DNA of 64,000 bases from Chlorobaculum limnaeum (GCF_001747405.1 NZ_CP017305.1:638001-702000); one strand, 5' to 3'. Shown: positions 1 to 8,760, numbered from the stretch's first letter. A program made the numbers and translations. The notes: generated by a model from the sequence alone, not told the origin.

Positions 1-984
1 GTAATCGAAAAAGAAGCTTGCACTCTCTCGACAACCCAGCCGCCAGAACTCCCGAAACATGTTCTTCATCGACCAGGCTTTTCCGGTTTTCAGCTCACAG
101 GCCATCAATTGATCAAAGCTTGTCCGCTGGCTTTCCGTCATGTTCTCCGGATTGCGCAGCCAGGTGAATTTCGAGCCAATCAGAGTCCTGTCCCCTGCAT
201 GATGAAGTTGACGGGACTCTTGGCGACGAACCGTGTCGACCGCCTCGTTCAGATATTTGCTGATATGGAAACGGTCATGCACAATATCGGCCTGCGGCAG
301 ATGCTTTTTGGCAGCAATCGCGAAGGGTTTCCACATATCCATCGAGATCGATTTCACACCCTGGCGTTGCGATGCTTCAAAGCTGAGGAGTAGCGCTTCT
401 GCTCCATCGGTCGTTCGGCTCTGGACCACCTCAAGTACCCGGCCACCTTTCAGGTCGTTCAGGATCGTCACATACTGATGGCCTGCCCGGAAGCTCTTTT
501 CATCAAGACCAAGATGAGCAATCGCCTCCTTATTCCGGCGGCTCAGGCCTCGCTTAACTGCACGGTTCATGATCTCGTTGGTTGCATGCCAGTTCAATCG
601 CAAGAGCCTCGATGCCGACTGAATGCTTGAACACTCCTGAAGCAACTCGACAGCAAGCGCTTCAAACTTCAGGGTGTAGCGCGAATAGCGCGTTGCCCAC
701 GGAACTTGAATTGTCTTGATCCTGTGCTCTTTGCACTCACACCGAGGCACCCTGGCTATCAGATGCGTCTCGTACTCCATGGTATCCAGATGCCGCCACC
801 GTTGTTCTGGCGCCAGGTCATAAATTCGTCCGGCCTTGCCGCATTCAGGGCATTCGACTTTGGGTCCGATATACTCCAGATGGATTTCTATCCGGGGGCC
901 GGACGTCGACAGCCGGACATCAGACACCTTCCATGTTTCTGGTAATCCTAATAACTGCTGGTAATGGGTAATGAGGCTCGGCAT
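1..984 (-). CDS. ISL3-family transposase, 3' end beyond window
   Basis: The minus frame is open from an ATG at 984 to the window edge, giving 328 codons with no stop. The product begins MPSLITHYQQLLGLP. It has the N-terminal zinc-binding pattern of ISL3 transposases (CPEC, then CECKEH at about residues 45-80). A helix-turn-helix-like segment follows, then the DDE-type core with LGLDEKSF and later HDRFHISKYL. ISL3 transposases are about 400 residues, so roughly 70 residues of C-terminus are missing. No frameshift is visible in the part present, so the element may be active. Neither a strong ribosome binding site nor the distal IS end can be judged here. It lies divergently from the phosphatase gene downstream. 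Confidence 0.85.
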   Translation of the reverse strand, partial: MPSLITHYQQLLGLPETWKVSDVRLSTSGPRIEIHLEYIGPKVECPECGKAGRIYDLAPEQRWRHLDTMEYETHLIARVPRCECKEHRIKTIQVPWATRYSRYTLKFEALAVELLQECSSIQSASRLLRLNWHATNEIMNRAVKRGLSRRNKEAIAHLGLDEKSFRAGHQYVTILNDLKGGRVLEVVQSRTTDGAEALLLSFEASQRQGVKSISMDMWKPFAIAAKKHLPQADIVHDRFHISKYLNEAVDTVRRQESRQLHHAGDRTLIGSKFTWLRNPENMTESQRTSFDQLMACELKTGKAWSMKNMFREFWRLGCRESASFFFDY

Positions 985-1072
985 ACGTTGGGGTTAGTGT
1001 TTTGGCGTTCTTGGATAAATTACACCAAGCCACTCATTTTTACTACCAGCCCATTAAATTCTGCGAAGAGCC
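1..1072 (-). mobile_element. ISL3-family insertion sequence, partial
   Basis: The transposase is followed on its 5' side by a likely element end. On the minus strand the sequence starting at 1072 reads GGCTCTTCGCAGAATTT, matching the usual start of ISL3 terminal inverted repeats. It abuts AAAAAAAT at 1073-1080, which could be the 8-bp target duplication typical of the family. The other end is outside the window, so the inverted repeat and duplication cannot be confirmed. Confidence 0.7.
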
Positions 1073-1209
1073 AAAAAAATAATAACTATCATTTTTTTCT
1101 GCGTTATAACGTCAATATCATAAGTGATTATCGTGTTGTATCACTTTAAATTATAAATCATGCGTTAAAAATACTGTTTGTCTGTTACGAGAATATCTGC
1201 CGTTCTCCC

Positions 1210-1695
1210 ATGGCTGAGGGGGCTTTCGTGCATGCGGCCTCGCAGCTCGGAGCTGAGGGTTGTTTCGAGATCGAGTCCGCGGGGACGGTGTGCTACCAGT
1301 CCGGTTCCTCGCCGGACCATCGCGCCGTCCGGGCGGCGGAGCGCTATGGGATCGATATCTCTTCGATTCGCGCCCGCTGCATTCACGATCTCGATCTGGC
1401 GTGCTTCGACCGGATTTTCGTCATGGATGCCGAAAATCATCGCGATATGCTTGACGCTCTCGACGGTGTTTCGGTGCCGGTACACATGATGACCGATTTC
1501 GCCGATTCGGAAGCTGGCGCTGAAATCGAAGACCCTTATTATGGCAGCGCGGATGGTTTCGACCGGACGATGGAGCGTCTTCTTCGCAGCGCCAAGGGAA
1601 TTGTGTCGGCTTTTCGGGAGGCTTACGAACTGCCTGTCGCGGAAACTGGCGTCGAAATTATGGCTCAACGCTCGGGGCGCGGCGATGAGCGATAG
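1210..1695 (+). CDS. Low-molecular-weight protein tyrosine phosphatase, 5' end damaged
   Basis: The product is a low-molecular-weight phosphotyrosine phosphatase, close to the Wzb/arsenate reductase fold. The first in-frame ATG is at 1210, but recognisable protein continues upstream in the same frame to about 1168. That upstream part encodes KILFVCYENICRSP, which carries the catalytic P-loop CX5RS (Cys codon at 1183). Starting at 1210 would therefore remove the active site. The general acid region is present as the DPYY motif. A perfect-looking ATG at 1160 is out of frame (ATG CGT TAA), so one extra base near 1165 may have broken the start. The lipid kinase gene overlaps its end by 11 bases. 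The gene may be a pseudogene or may use a non-standard start. Confidence 0.7.
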   Translation: MAEGAFVHAASQLGAEGCFEIESAGTVCYQSGSSPDHRAVRAAERYGIDISSIRARCIHDLDLACFDRIFVMDAENHRDMLDALDGVSVPVHMMTDFADSEAGAEIEDPYYGSADGFDRTMERLLRSAKGIVSAFREAYELPVAETGVEIMAQRSGRGDER

Positions 1696-2593
1696 TTTTA
1701 CCTTCATTTTCAATCCGGCGGCCGACAAGGGGCGCGCTGCCGCGAAGGCGGGTCTGATTCAGCGCTCGCTCGCTCATTTCGAGATGGCGTCGCTCGAAAC
1801 GACTCGCTTCGCCGGTCACGCCGCCGACATCGCCCGTGTCGCCGCCCGAGATGGTGCGACGCTTATCGCCTGCGGCGGCGACGGCACGCTCAACGAGGTG
1901 GTCAACGCCGTCGTGGGCCGGCCGGTGAAGATTGGCGTCCTTCCCGTGGGATCGGCCAACGATTTTCTCAAAACCTTCGACCCCTCGGTAAAAGCGCACC
2001 AGTCGCGCATCCGTGGCTTTGCCGGAGCCGCGAGCCGCCGCGTCGATCTCGGCAAGGTCGAGTTCAGCGGCGGCGAGTCGCGCTACTTCGTCAACTCCAT
2101 CGGCATAGGCTTTACCGGGCGGATCGCCAGCACCGTGAAGGCGACGCCGTGGCTGCGGGGCGAACTCTCGTATGCCTGGGCGCTGGTGCGGGTGCTTTTG
2201 GGTTATAGTGCGGTAAAAATGCATATTACGCTCGAAACCGTGGAGGGAAGAGTCGAACTCGACGAGCCGGTGTTCGCCTTTTCGGTCTCCAACGGCAGGG
2301 TCGAGGGAGGGAAGTTCCGCATCTCGCCGGAGGCCGATCCATGCGACGGGCTTCTCGATGTGTGCATTCTCAAGGCGATCCCCAAATGGCGCTTGCCCGG
2401 ATATGTGCTGAAATACCTGAAGGGCAGCCAGATTCACGATTCCAGAGTCATCTACTGCAAGGCGAGGTCGGTCGCGGTGTTCCTCTCTGTGGACGAGGCC
2501 ATGCACATGGATGGCGAGGTGATCGACAGAGCGGGCGGGGCTATCGGCATCACCGCCGAGCCGCTCGCGGTCGAGATGCTTTACGAGCCATAA
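1685..2593 (+). CDS. YegS/BmrU-family lipid (diacylglycerol-type) kinase
   Basis: This 302-residue protein is a lipid kinase of the DAGK catalytic family, which phosphorylates diacylglycerol or a related lipid with ATP at the inner membrane. The N-terminus has FIFNPAADKGRA (about residues 4-15) and the nucleotide-binding GGDGTLNEVVN motif (about residues 62-72), both diagnostic. Further conserved features are GSANDF and, near the C-terminus, MHMDGEVI. The start at 1685 puts FIFNP at the N-terminus as in homologues and overlaps the preceding phosphatase gene by 11 bases, so the two are probably co-transcribed. The exact lipid substrate is not deducible from sequence. Confidence 0.85.
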   Translation: MSDSFTFIFNPAADKGRAAAKAGLIQRSLAHFEMASLETTRFAGHAADIARVAARDGATLIACGGDGTLNEVVNAVVGRPVKIGVLPVGSANDFLKTFDPSVKAHQSRIRGFAGAASRRVDLGKVEFSGGESRYFVNSIGIGFTGRIASTVKATPWLRGELSYAWALVRVLLGYSAVKMHITLETVEGRVELDEPVFAFSVSNGRVEGGKFRISPEADPCDGLLDVCILKAIPKWRLPGYVLKYLKGSQIHDSRVIYCKARSVAVFLSVDEAMHMDGEVIDRAGGAIGITAEPLAVEMLYEP

Positions 2594-2610
2594 CTGAAAA
2601 ATCGATTCCC

Positions 2611-3846
2611 ATGCAGGTCATCATTTTTGAAGACGAAAAAACGCCCCGCCTCTCGCCGCTCTGCGATCTGAAGCCGGTTTGCGATCTCGTGACGGGTTGC
2701 CACTCCCTCCGGGCGCGATTCATCGCCGCCGCTGCCGGAAAGCGCGAGCTGACGTGGCATCTTCGCCGTCATATCGCGCCGTGGTTCCGGGAGAACCATC
2801 CCGGCGCGGTGGTCAACGATCTCGTCGATGACGACCTGCTGCTGGTCAATGCCCGACTCGTCTGCGACGGCGAAGTGGCGAGGCTGCTCGCGGGCGCGGG
2901 CGTCGGCGCGGGCGAAGCGCTCGTGCAGAATGGCAGTCTGCTCTTCGCCCGCATTGGCGCGGGGCAGCTTCCGTTCTCCGGCGCGGAGTTCCCGGAGCTT
3001 TTCGACGGCATGGCGCTCGCCTCGTCGCTGAAGCGCGTCGAGGTCTCCGGCTTTCGGGTGCTCGACAATCTCTGGGATCCCGTGGCGCTGCATCCGGCGA
3101 TGATGCGTGAAGATGGTGCGGCTCTGGCGCTCGGGCGCATCGACGGCGAGGTGCATCCGTCGGCGATTCTGGTCAGGCCGGAGGCGATCACCGTCGAGAA
3201 GGGCGCGGAGGTGAAGGCGGGCGCGGTGCTCGACGCCTCGGACGGCTTTATTTATATTGGCGCGGGCGCAGTGGTCGAGCCTGTGGCGCTCTTGATGGAG
3301 AAGGTGTTCGTCGCGCCGGGCGTGCGGGTCAAGAGCGGCGCGAGGATTTACAGCAACGTCTTTGTCGGCGGCGGCGCGAAGGCGGGCGGCGAGATCGAAG
3401 ATTCGATCATGGAGCCGTTCTCCAACAAGCAGCACGACGGCTTCCTCGGCCACTCCTACATTTCGAGCTGGTGCAACCTCGGCGCGGGCACCGACACCTC
3501 CGACCTCAAGAACAACTACAGCCAGGTGAGCATCGAGACCGCGCACGGCAAAATGGCCACCGGCCAGCAGTTCCTCGGCCTGCTCATGGGTGAGCACTCG
3601 AAATGCTCCATCGGCACCCGCTTCAACACCGGCACGGTCGTCGGCACCTCCTCGAACATCTTCGGCAACGGAATGCCCGCGAAATACGTCCCGTCATTTA
3701 GCTGGGGCGACGGCAATTCCGGCAATGGCGAATATCAGGCCGACAAAGCCGTCGAGACCGCGAGAAGGGTGATGGCGCGACGCAAGGTGGAGATGAGCGC
3801 GGCGTATGAGGCGATGTTGAGGACGGTGGCGGGGGAGTCGGAGTAA
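2611..3846 (+). CDS. GlmU-like sugar-phosphate nucleotidyltransferase
   Basis: This 411-residue protein resembles the GlmU-like family common in Bacteroidetes/Chlorobi. The N-terminal half is a nucleotidyltransferase-like domain starting MQVIIFEDEKTPRLSPL, with a CHSLRAR segment. The C-terminal half (about residues 165-370) is a left-handed beta-helix, seen as hexapeptide-like repeats such as VFVAPGVRVKSGARI. A conserved GLLMGEHSKCSIGTRFNTGT stretch follows. It would transfer a nucleotide to a sugar 1-phosphate, perhaps for cell-envelope sugars, but the substrate is inferred. The gene starts 17 bases after the lipid kinase stop and probably shares its transcript. Confidence 0.75.
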   Translation: MQVIIFEDEKTPRLSPLCDLKPVCDLVTGCHSLRARFIAAAAGKRELTWHLRRHIAPWFRENHPGAVVNDLVDDDLLLVNARLVCDGEVARLLAGAGVGAGEALVQNGSLLFARIGAGQLPFSGAEFPELFDGMALASSLKRVEVSGFRVLDNLWDPVALHPAMMREDGAALALGRIDGEVHPSAILVRPEAITVEKGAEVKAGAVLDASDGFIYIGAGAVVEPVALLMEKVFVAPGVRVKSGARIYSNVFVGGGAKAGGEIEDSIMEPFSNKQHDGFLGHSYISSWCNLGAGTDTSDLKNNYSQVSIETAHGKMATGQQFLGLLMGEHSKCSIGTRFNTGTVVGTSSNIFGNGMPAKYVPSFSWGDGNSGNGEYQADKAVETARRVMARRKVEMSAAYEAMLRTVAGESE

Positions 3847-3999
3847 CTTTGCTTCCAGCTTATAGCTCTCGCTGTCATTTTTTGCCTTATTTCGATTAAA
3901 TTATCTCAAGTTTACCCTTAGTCAATCCGTAGCCCCCCAACCTTACGGATTTGAGCTTTTTTTGTTTGCGCCTTGTTCACTTGTTTGTTAACATTCGCA

Positions 4000-4353
4000 A
4001 TGCGAACCATTGAGTTTTTCAAGACATCAACGGGAAAAAGCCCTGTCGATGAGTTTCTGGAATCTCTTTCGACAAAAGAGGCTGAAAAGGTTTTTTGGGT
4101 GCTCAGGCTGGTGGCGGAGCTGACGTTAATCCCGGCTGAGTATTTCAAGAAGCTCAAGAACACTGATGGAATTTGGGAGGTTCGGGCGGCGCATGGCAAC
4201 AATGAGTTCCGGCTGCTCGGTTTTTTTGACGATGGAAATCTGGTGATTTTGACCAACGGGTTCGCGAAGAAATCGCAGAAAACTCCGCCGGAACAGATCG
4301 CGCTGGCGGAACAACGAAAGAGTGAATATCTCAGGAGGAAGAACAATGGATGA
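4000..4353 (+). CDS. higB: HigB-like toxin (RelE superfamily, Gp49-type)
   Basis: This 117-residue protein of the phage Gp49-like/HigB branch of the RelE superfamily would be an mRNA interferase toxin. It reads [10 protein letters not shown] at the start. The centre has the core [19 protein letters not shown] (about residues 60-78) and the end is basic (YLRRKNNG). An ATG lies nine codons upstream, but 4000 fits the family N-terminus better. Its stop overlaps the antitoxin start by 8 bases, the toxin-first order typical of HigBA. The region is more AT-rich than the genes before it, suggesting acquisition. Confidence 0.85.
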   Translation: MRTIEFFKTSTGKSPVDEFLESLSTKEAEKVFWVLRLVAELTLIPAEYFKKLKNTDGIWEVRAAHGNNEFRLLGFFDDGNLVILTNGFAKKSQKTPPEQIALAEQRKSEYLRRKNNG

Positions 4354-4621
4354 CTTGCAACGTGCAATCGAGAAGCGCAAAAGCATTGATCCTGAATTTG
4401 CCGAGAATTTTGATAAAGGTTACGAGGAGTTCAAAATCGGGGTGCTTTTAAAAGAGGCGAGAAAAAACGCCGGATTTACTCAGGAGGCTCTGGCTGAAAA
4501 ACTGAATACCAAGAAGTCGGCTATTTCGAGAATTGAAAACCATGCCGATGACATCCGCCTCTCGACGCTGTATAACTACGCAGAGGCATTGGGGAAAAAG
4601 CTTCACGTAACGATCCAGTGA
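4346..4621 (+). CDS. higA: HigA-like XRE-family antitoxin
   Basis: This 91-residue protein has a C-terminal Cro/XRE helix-turn-helix: [20 protein letters not shown], then KSAISRIEN (about residues 33-70). It should neutralise the upstream HigB-like toxin and repress the operon. The start at 4346 is supported by an AGGAGGA ribosome binding site ending about 8 bases upstream, inside the toxin gene. An upstream in-frame ATG at 4322 lies before that site and is less likely. Confidence 0.87.
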   Translation: MDDLQRAIEKRKSIDPEFAENFDKGYEEFKIGVLLKEARKNAGFTQEALAEKLNTKKSAISRIENHADDIRLSTLYNYAEALGKKLHVTIQ

Positions 4622-5025
4622 GAGTGGCTGGTTGATCGGCTCATTTGTTTGCTTTGCATTACGATTTATTTACATTCGTATAAAGTGTTGGCTGAAGTTC
4701 AAGGTATTATCACCATTCTACCGACAGAAAATGCCCCACGCAAGCTCCATCATACGGTTCGCGCCCCTCGAATACAGAGGTGCGCAGTCACAACGACCAT
4801 GCGTACGCTGGAGCCGCAGCCGCTTATTTTGGGATATTCCTGAATCGGATGGGGTGATCGAGCTGCTGCTCAGGCAGGGGCTTCCGCACAGGCGCTTCAG
4901 CGATTCGATAGTCCAAATATATATGCGATATTTTGTTACGTTTGTTCGTCCGAGATATGGGATGTTAGACGTGGTAGAGTGGTGCAAATGATTTAGTCGG
5001 AAAACATTATTATAACTTTCATATT
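4622..5025 (+). other. Gap without a supported gene
   Basis: About 400 bases lie between the antitoxin gene and the next AT-rich gene. Open frames of up to 119 codons occur on both strands here, but none starts well or resembles a known family. A stretch around 4830-4950 reads LFWDIPESDGVIELLLRQG in the plus direction, which could be the remnant of a decayed gene. This is weak. Confidence 0.3.
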
Positions 5026-5832
5026 ATGACTGAAGAGCAAGATATTAGGTTAATTATTAAGATTGATAATAAACGGCCTGTTGAACTATTTGACTTGACA
5101 AAATCCTTGGTTTCGCTTGCGACTCAATTTGAAAACTATGTATCTAAAAATGCTGATAGCAAAGAGAATAGAGAAGCAAAATTGTATGTAAAAGAAATTA
5201 AATCTGGCAGTATTATACTTGAGTTGGTGGAGCTTGCTTCGGTTGGTATGATTCCGTTTCTTGAAAACATGAATACGGTTTTAGGGTTTGCGAGATACTG
5301 TAAAGATGCTTTTGTGTATTTTTTGCAAAACGAAGGGGAGAAGCCAGAGTTAACGCCAACAGACTATAAAGAGTTGTCAAGTGTGCTAAATCCTATCGCG
5401 AAAGATAATGGCTCACAAATAAATCTAAGCACTACAATAAATGGAAACGTAGAGTTGCATTTGAATTTAAACTCCACTGATGCAAATGCACTGCAAAATA
5501 TCTTCAAAAAAGAAATTGAACAACTTAAGGTTCCTGAGCAAGTCGATGAGATAAAGTCGAGAGTTCTTTTAACATGGTTTCAAGCCAGAAATGATATAAG
5601 AAGCACGATTGGGAATAAAGGCGTAGTTGAAGAATTATCAAAAAGGCCATTGAATATTATATTTGATAATGATGAAATAAAAGAAAATATGCTCCATGGA
5701 GATCTGAATCCATTTACTACAGCTTATGTGGTAGATGTTAAAATACAAAATGTTCAAGAAAAGCCGGTAGCTTACAAAATCATTAAACTTCATAGATATT
5801 TTGAAATAGAAGAAGATGATAAGAAAGAATGA
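5026..5832 (+). CDS. Hypothetical protein, AT-rich, unknown family
   Basis: This 268-residue protein (start MTEEQDIRLI) has no family I can name. It has no signal peptide. A moderately hydrophobic stretch (SIILELVELASVGMIPFLEN, about residues 64-83) sits in the first third, and the rest is hydrophilic with an acidic C-terminus (EIEEDDKKE). Codon and base use are strongly AT-rich compared with the housekeeping genes on either side, which points to horizontal acquisition. It sits downstream of a toxin-antitoxin pair and upstream of a second AT-rich unknown gene, so an accessory or defence role is possible but only inferred. No strong ribosome binding site is visible. Confidence 0.7.
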   Translation: MTEEQDIRLIIKIDNKRPVELFDLTKSLVSLATQFENYVSKNADSKENREAKLYVKEIKSGSIILELVELASVGMIPFLENMNTVLGFARYCKDAFVYFLQNEGEKPELTPTDYKELSSVLNPIAKDNGSQINLSTTINGNVELHLNLNSTDANALQNIFKKEIEQLKVPEQVDEIKSRVLLTWFQARNDIRSTIGNKGVVEELSKRPLNIIFDNDEIKENMLHGDLNPFTTAYVVDVKIQNVQEKPVAYKIIKLHRYFEIEEDDKKE

Positions 5833-6058
5833 GAGTGCCGTAAGCTCGGGCTAAAGTCTACTGTGCTGTTGTTTGTGTTCATTGACAAACTTATTGCTTG
5901 ATAATAAGTTGCTGCTTCTAAAAACGATGATTCAATAAAATAGCATAGGGCGTGTAGTTTTGAGAGTTAGGTGGTAGTTGAATATAAATGTCTTACATGA
6001 CAAAATGGGGAAGCCGAAAACCAAATAGAGTAGGCAGTAAAATTTAAATTTTACGGAA

Positions 6059-6841
6059 ATGTCATCAGCACAAGAACAGTACACCGATGAAATGAAAAAG
6101 AAATTCGGTTATTATGCAACTTGGAATCCTGGGGTTCCTCTGAAAATAGGAGACATTGGGATATTTAATGACAACGTATTTACACGGCTTTCAAGTCTAT
6201 CAGACAGAGGAATTGAATTTGAGATTCGTGAAGATTTAACAAAAACACCTTTAGAGCATAATTCAAAAGGAAGTATTTCTATGACGACAAAGCTTGCTGG
6301 GACAGTTGCTCCTCAAGGAAGTGTATTAACAGGTTTAGATGCTGGGATAATTGTGGAATTTAGTAAAGAAAATTCAACTTTATTTAAAGCTAATAATACA
6401 ACATGTCCTTCAATAAAGGATACGATCAAGTTGGGGGAGCAAGTTTTGGATTTATATGGAAAAGGTAAGTGGAATAAAAAATGGGTTATTATTACTGAAC
6501 TTGTTGAGGCTGAAAGCGCAACTGTTATTATTTCAAATAGTTCAAATGGTAAGATTGAGTTAAAGGCTAATGCTAATATTGATGCGCCAGCTATGGATAT
6601 AGCAGATGCTGAGTTCAAATTTTCAACTTTATTTTCAAAAGGTTTAGAAAGTAAAATAGTCTCAGCCGAAGGATTGACGCCATTATTTAAAATTATGGGG
6701 ATGAAGACAAGAATATTTCTTCCGCCAATGTTTAAAGCTCAAAAAGTTATGTCATTTGACCTTTTTACCCCTGAAATGGCAAGAGGTGAGTATAAAGATG
6801 ATATTTATTTTGGTTACATTTCAGATGAAGAGAGAGAATAA
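6059..6841 (+). CDS. Hypothetical protein, AT-rich, unknown family
   Basis: This 260-residue protein of unknown function begins MSSAQEQYTDEMKKKFGYYATW and continues with PGVPLKIGDIGIF. Motif-like features are WNPGVPLKIGDIG (about residues 22-34), KKWVIITELVEA (about 140-151) and TPLFKIMGMK (about 205-214). The look is an alpha/beta cytosolic protein without signal peptide or membrane helix. The gene is AT-rich like its upstream neighbour and lies 226 bases after it on the same strand, so the two may form one acquired unit. A long imperfect inverted repeat follows its stop almost directly. Confidence 0.7.
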   Translation: MSSAQEQYTDEMKKKFGYYATWNPGVPLKIGDIGIFNDNVFTRLSSLSDRGIEFEIREDLTKTPLEHNSKGSISMTTKLAGTVAPQGSVLTGLDAGIIVEFSKENSTLFKANNTTCPSIKDTIKLGEQVLDLYGKGKWNKKWVIITELVEAESATVIISNSSNGKIELKANANIDAPAMDIADAEFKFSTLFSKGLESKIVSAEGLTPLFKIMGMKTRIFLPPMFKAQKVMSFDLFTPEMARGEYKDDIYFGYISDEERE

Positions 6842-6851
6842 TTACCAGCAG

Positions 6852-6961
6852 CAGCTACCCAAAAGTGTCGATTCAGAGCGTGACGCAAAGTTCGTGACTC
6901 TATAGAAGTTTGTTCTTGGCTGAAAGTGAAGCGCTTCGAAATCGTCGCTTTAGGGTAGCTG
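6852..6961. repeat. Imperfect inverted repeat, about 30-base arms
   Basis: The left arm (6852-6880) begins CAGCTACCCAAAAG. The complement of the right arm (about 6930-6961) begins CAGCTACCCTAAAG. The arms match with a few substitutions over nearly 30 bases and enclose about 50 bases. The element directly follows the second AT-rich hypothetical gene. It could be a strong hairpin terminator, a small non-autonomous element or a recombination site. Confidence 0.6.
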
Positions 6962-7063
6962 TAAAATATTACCCCGACAGAATAGCATGAGAAACCCGTG
7001 TTGCCCTGTCATCAACCCTACATGTTACAGCTTTTCAGTACAGGTCGATTCTTGTAATCATCC

Positions 7064-7099
7064 ATTCATTCATTCATTCATTCATCCTCCCTCCCTCCT
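7064..7099. repeat. ATTC and CCTC microsatellite
   Basis: Five tandem ATTC units (7064-7083) run into a CCTC-type tract (about 7086-7099). They lie in the 480-base gene-free stretch between the AT-rich genes and trpG. The rest of that stretch (6962-7322) shows no gene that I can support; the promoter of trpG should lie at its right end. Confidence 0.75.
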
Positions 7100-7322
7100 A
7101 AATCCCTCATCGTCTAACGTTCTCCACTCCCAGCCTTCCCACTCCCCCTAACCCCCACCACAACAACATATTTGAGTTTCGAGCTTAAACGGCGCTATAT
7201 TGCGGCTTGAAAGTCCGGCAGGGGTGCGGCGGGGGATCGGGAGAGACTTCGGGTATCTTTGCGGACGCGAATCTGGAATCTGACTTTTTAAGTCTCAATA
7301 ATATAGTGTTTTACGTGCTCTT

Positions 7323-7886
7323 ATGATTCTTGTTATAGACAATTACGACTCTTTTACATACAATCTTGTCCAGTACATCGGCGAACTCGGAGCCGAGGTG
7401 GCGGTGTACCGGAACGATGAACTGACCGTCGAACAGGCGTTGGCGCTCAAGCCGGAGAAGATCGTCATCTCTCCGGGGCCGGGAACGCCTGCGGATGCGG
7501 GCATCTCCATTGCGCTCATCGACGCCGCGAAGGGCAACATCCCGCTGCTCGGCGTCTGCCTCGGCCATCAGGCCATTGGCGAGGCGCTTGGCGGCAAGGT
7601 CGTCCGCGCCGGGCAGATCATGCACGGCAAAACCTCGCAGGTCTATCACGATGGGCAGGGGATGTTCCGCGACATCCCGAACCCCTTCACGGCCACCCGC
7701 TACCACTCGCTGATCGTGGAACGCGAAACGCTTCCGTCGGCGCTCGAAATCCGCGCGTGGACGGAGGACGGCATCATCATGGCCTTCGACTCGAAGGAAC
7801 TCGGCCTGTACGGCGTGCAGTTCCACCCCGAATCGATCATGACCTCCGTCGGGCACGATCTCATCAGGAACTTCCTCGAACTCTGA
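7323..7886 (+). CDS. trpG: Anthranilate/aminodeoxychorismate synthase glutamine amidotransferase
   Basis: This 187-residue class I glutamine amidotransferase subunit releases ammonia from glutamine for TrpE (anthranilate) or PabB (aminodeoxychorismate). The catalytic Cys79 is in GVCLGHQ, and His168/Glu170 are in QFHPES. The oxyanion PGPGTP motif is at about residues 51-56, and the N-terminus [13 protein letters not shown] is typical of TrpG/PabA. The length matches the family. No TrpE or PabB gene is adjacent, so it may serve both pathways. The LOG-family gene starts 8 bases after its stop. Confidence 0.9.
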   Translation: MILVIDNYDSFTYNLVQYIGELGAEVAVYRNDELTVEQALALKPEKIVISPGPGTPADAGISIALIDAAKGNIPLLGVCLGHQAIGEALGGKVVRAGQIMHGKTSQVYHDGQGMFRDIPNPFTATRYHSLIVERETLPSALEIRAWTEDGIIMAFDSKELGLYGVQFHPESIMTSVGHDLIRNFLEL

Positions 7887-7893
7887 TTGCAAC

Positions 7894-8634
7894 ATGGAAG
7901 GACGTGAACGCGACAAGCCGGGGTGGGCTTCCGAGCCGCCGCAATGCAGACCTGCAAAGGAGATGGCGCTCATGCCGGGCAGCGAGTTCATGGCCGACGG
8001 CTGGCGCGTCTTCAAGATCATGGCCGAATTCGTCAACGGATTCGAGATTATGTCGGCTGTCGGTCCCGCCGTTTCGGTCTTCGGCTCGACGAGAGTCAGG
8101 GAGGGCGATGCGGAGTACCAGCTTGGCGAAACGATGGGGCGTATGCTCGCCGACAACGGCTTCGCCGTCATCACCGGCGGCGGCCCCGGAGCGATGGAGG
8201 CGGCCAACAAAGGGGCGCAGAGCAGTGGCGGCGCGTCGATCGGCTTCAACATCAAGCTGCCCAACCAGCAGCGTCCAAACCCCTACATCGATTACGACAA
8301 GCTCGTCACCTTCGAGTACTTTTTCGTGCGCAAGGTGATGTTCCTCAAATACTCGCAAGCCTTCATCGTTCTGCCGGGAGGCTTCGGCACGCTCGACGAG
8401 CTGTCGGAGGCGATCACCCTGATCCAGACCGGCAAGAGCCAGAAATTTCCGGTGATCATGATGGGATCGGAGTACTGGAGCGACTTCTACACCTGGATCC
8501 GGAAGCGGATGCTCGAAGAGAACGGGTTCATCTCGGAAGCCGATCTCGACTTCATCTTCATCGAGGATGATCCGGCAAAGGTCATCGACCTCATCCTGAA
8601 CTTCTATCCCGAAGGGTATAGTATCAATTTTTAG
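7894..8634 (+). CDS. LOG-family nucleotide phosphoribohydrolase (TIGR00730 type)
   Basis: This Rossmann-fold LOG/lysine-decarboxylase-like protein has up to 246 residues. Family members cleave nucleoside 5'-monophosphates to base and ribose 5-phosphate. It carries ITGGGPGAMEAANKGA (about residues 91-106) and the signature PGGFGTLDE (about 163-171). Two starts are plausible: 7894, only 8 bases after the trpG stop, and 7972, which has AAGGAG nine bases upstream. The longer frame is kept because the extra residues look coding. Substrate specificity is inferred only from the family. Confidence 0.85.
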   Translation: MEGRERDKPGWASEPPQCRPAKEMALMPGSEFMADGWRVFKIMAEFVNGFEIMSAVGPAVSVFGSTRVREGDAEYQLGETMGRMLADNGFAVITGGGPGAMEAANKGAQSSGGASIGFNIKLPNQQRPNPYIDYDKLVTFEYFFVRKVMFLKYSQAFIVLPGGFGTLDELSEAITLIQTGKSQKFPVIMMGSEYWSDFYTWIRKRMLEENGFISEADLDFIFIEDDPAKVIDLILNFYPEGYSINF

Positions 8635-8760
8635 TCTGGCAATGCGTTAGCCGTCTGCGTGCCGCATCGCTTTCCGATCCTGAGGTGGATTTTTTAACGG
8701 GGTAAAATTTTTCGGCATCGCACACTTTTATCAATGCGATGAATTGTTTATCCTTTTACT

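Noticed and set aside
1101-1113. GCGTTATAACGTC upstream of the phosphatase as another ModE-type site
   Set aside because: It shares only the short palindromic core and lies next to an IS end with no molybdenum gene nearby, so chance is the simplest explanation.
4632-4991. 119-codon frame between antitoxin and AT-rich gene
   Set aside because: No homology recognised, an equally long frame exists on the other strand, and start signals are poor. Kept only as a possible remnant.
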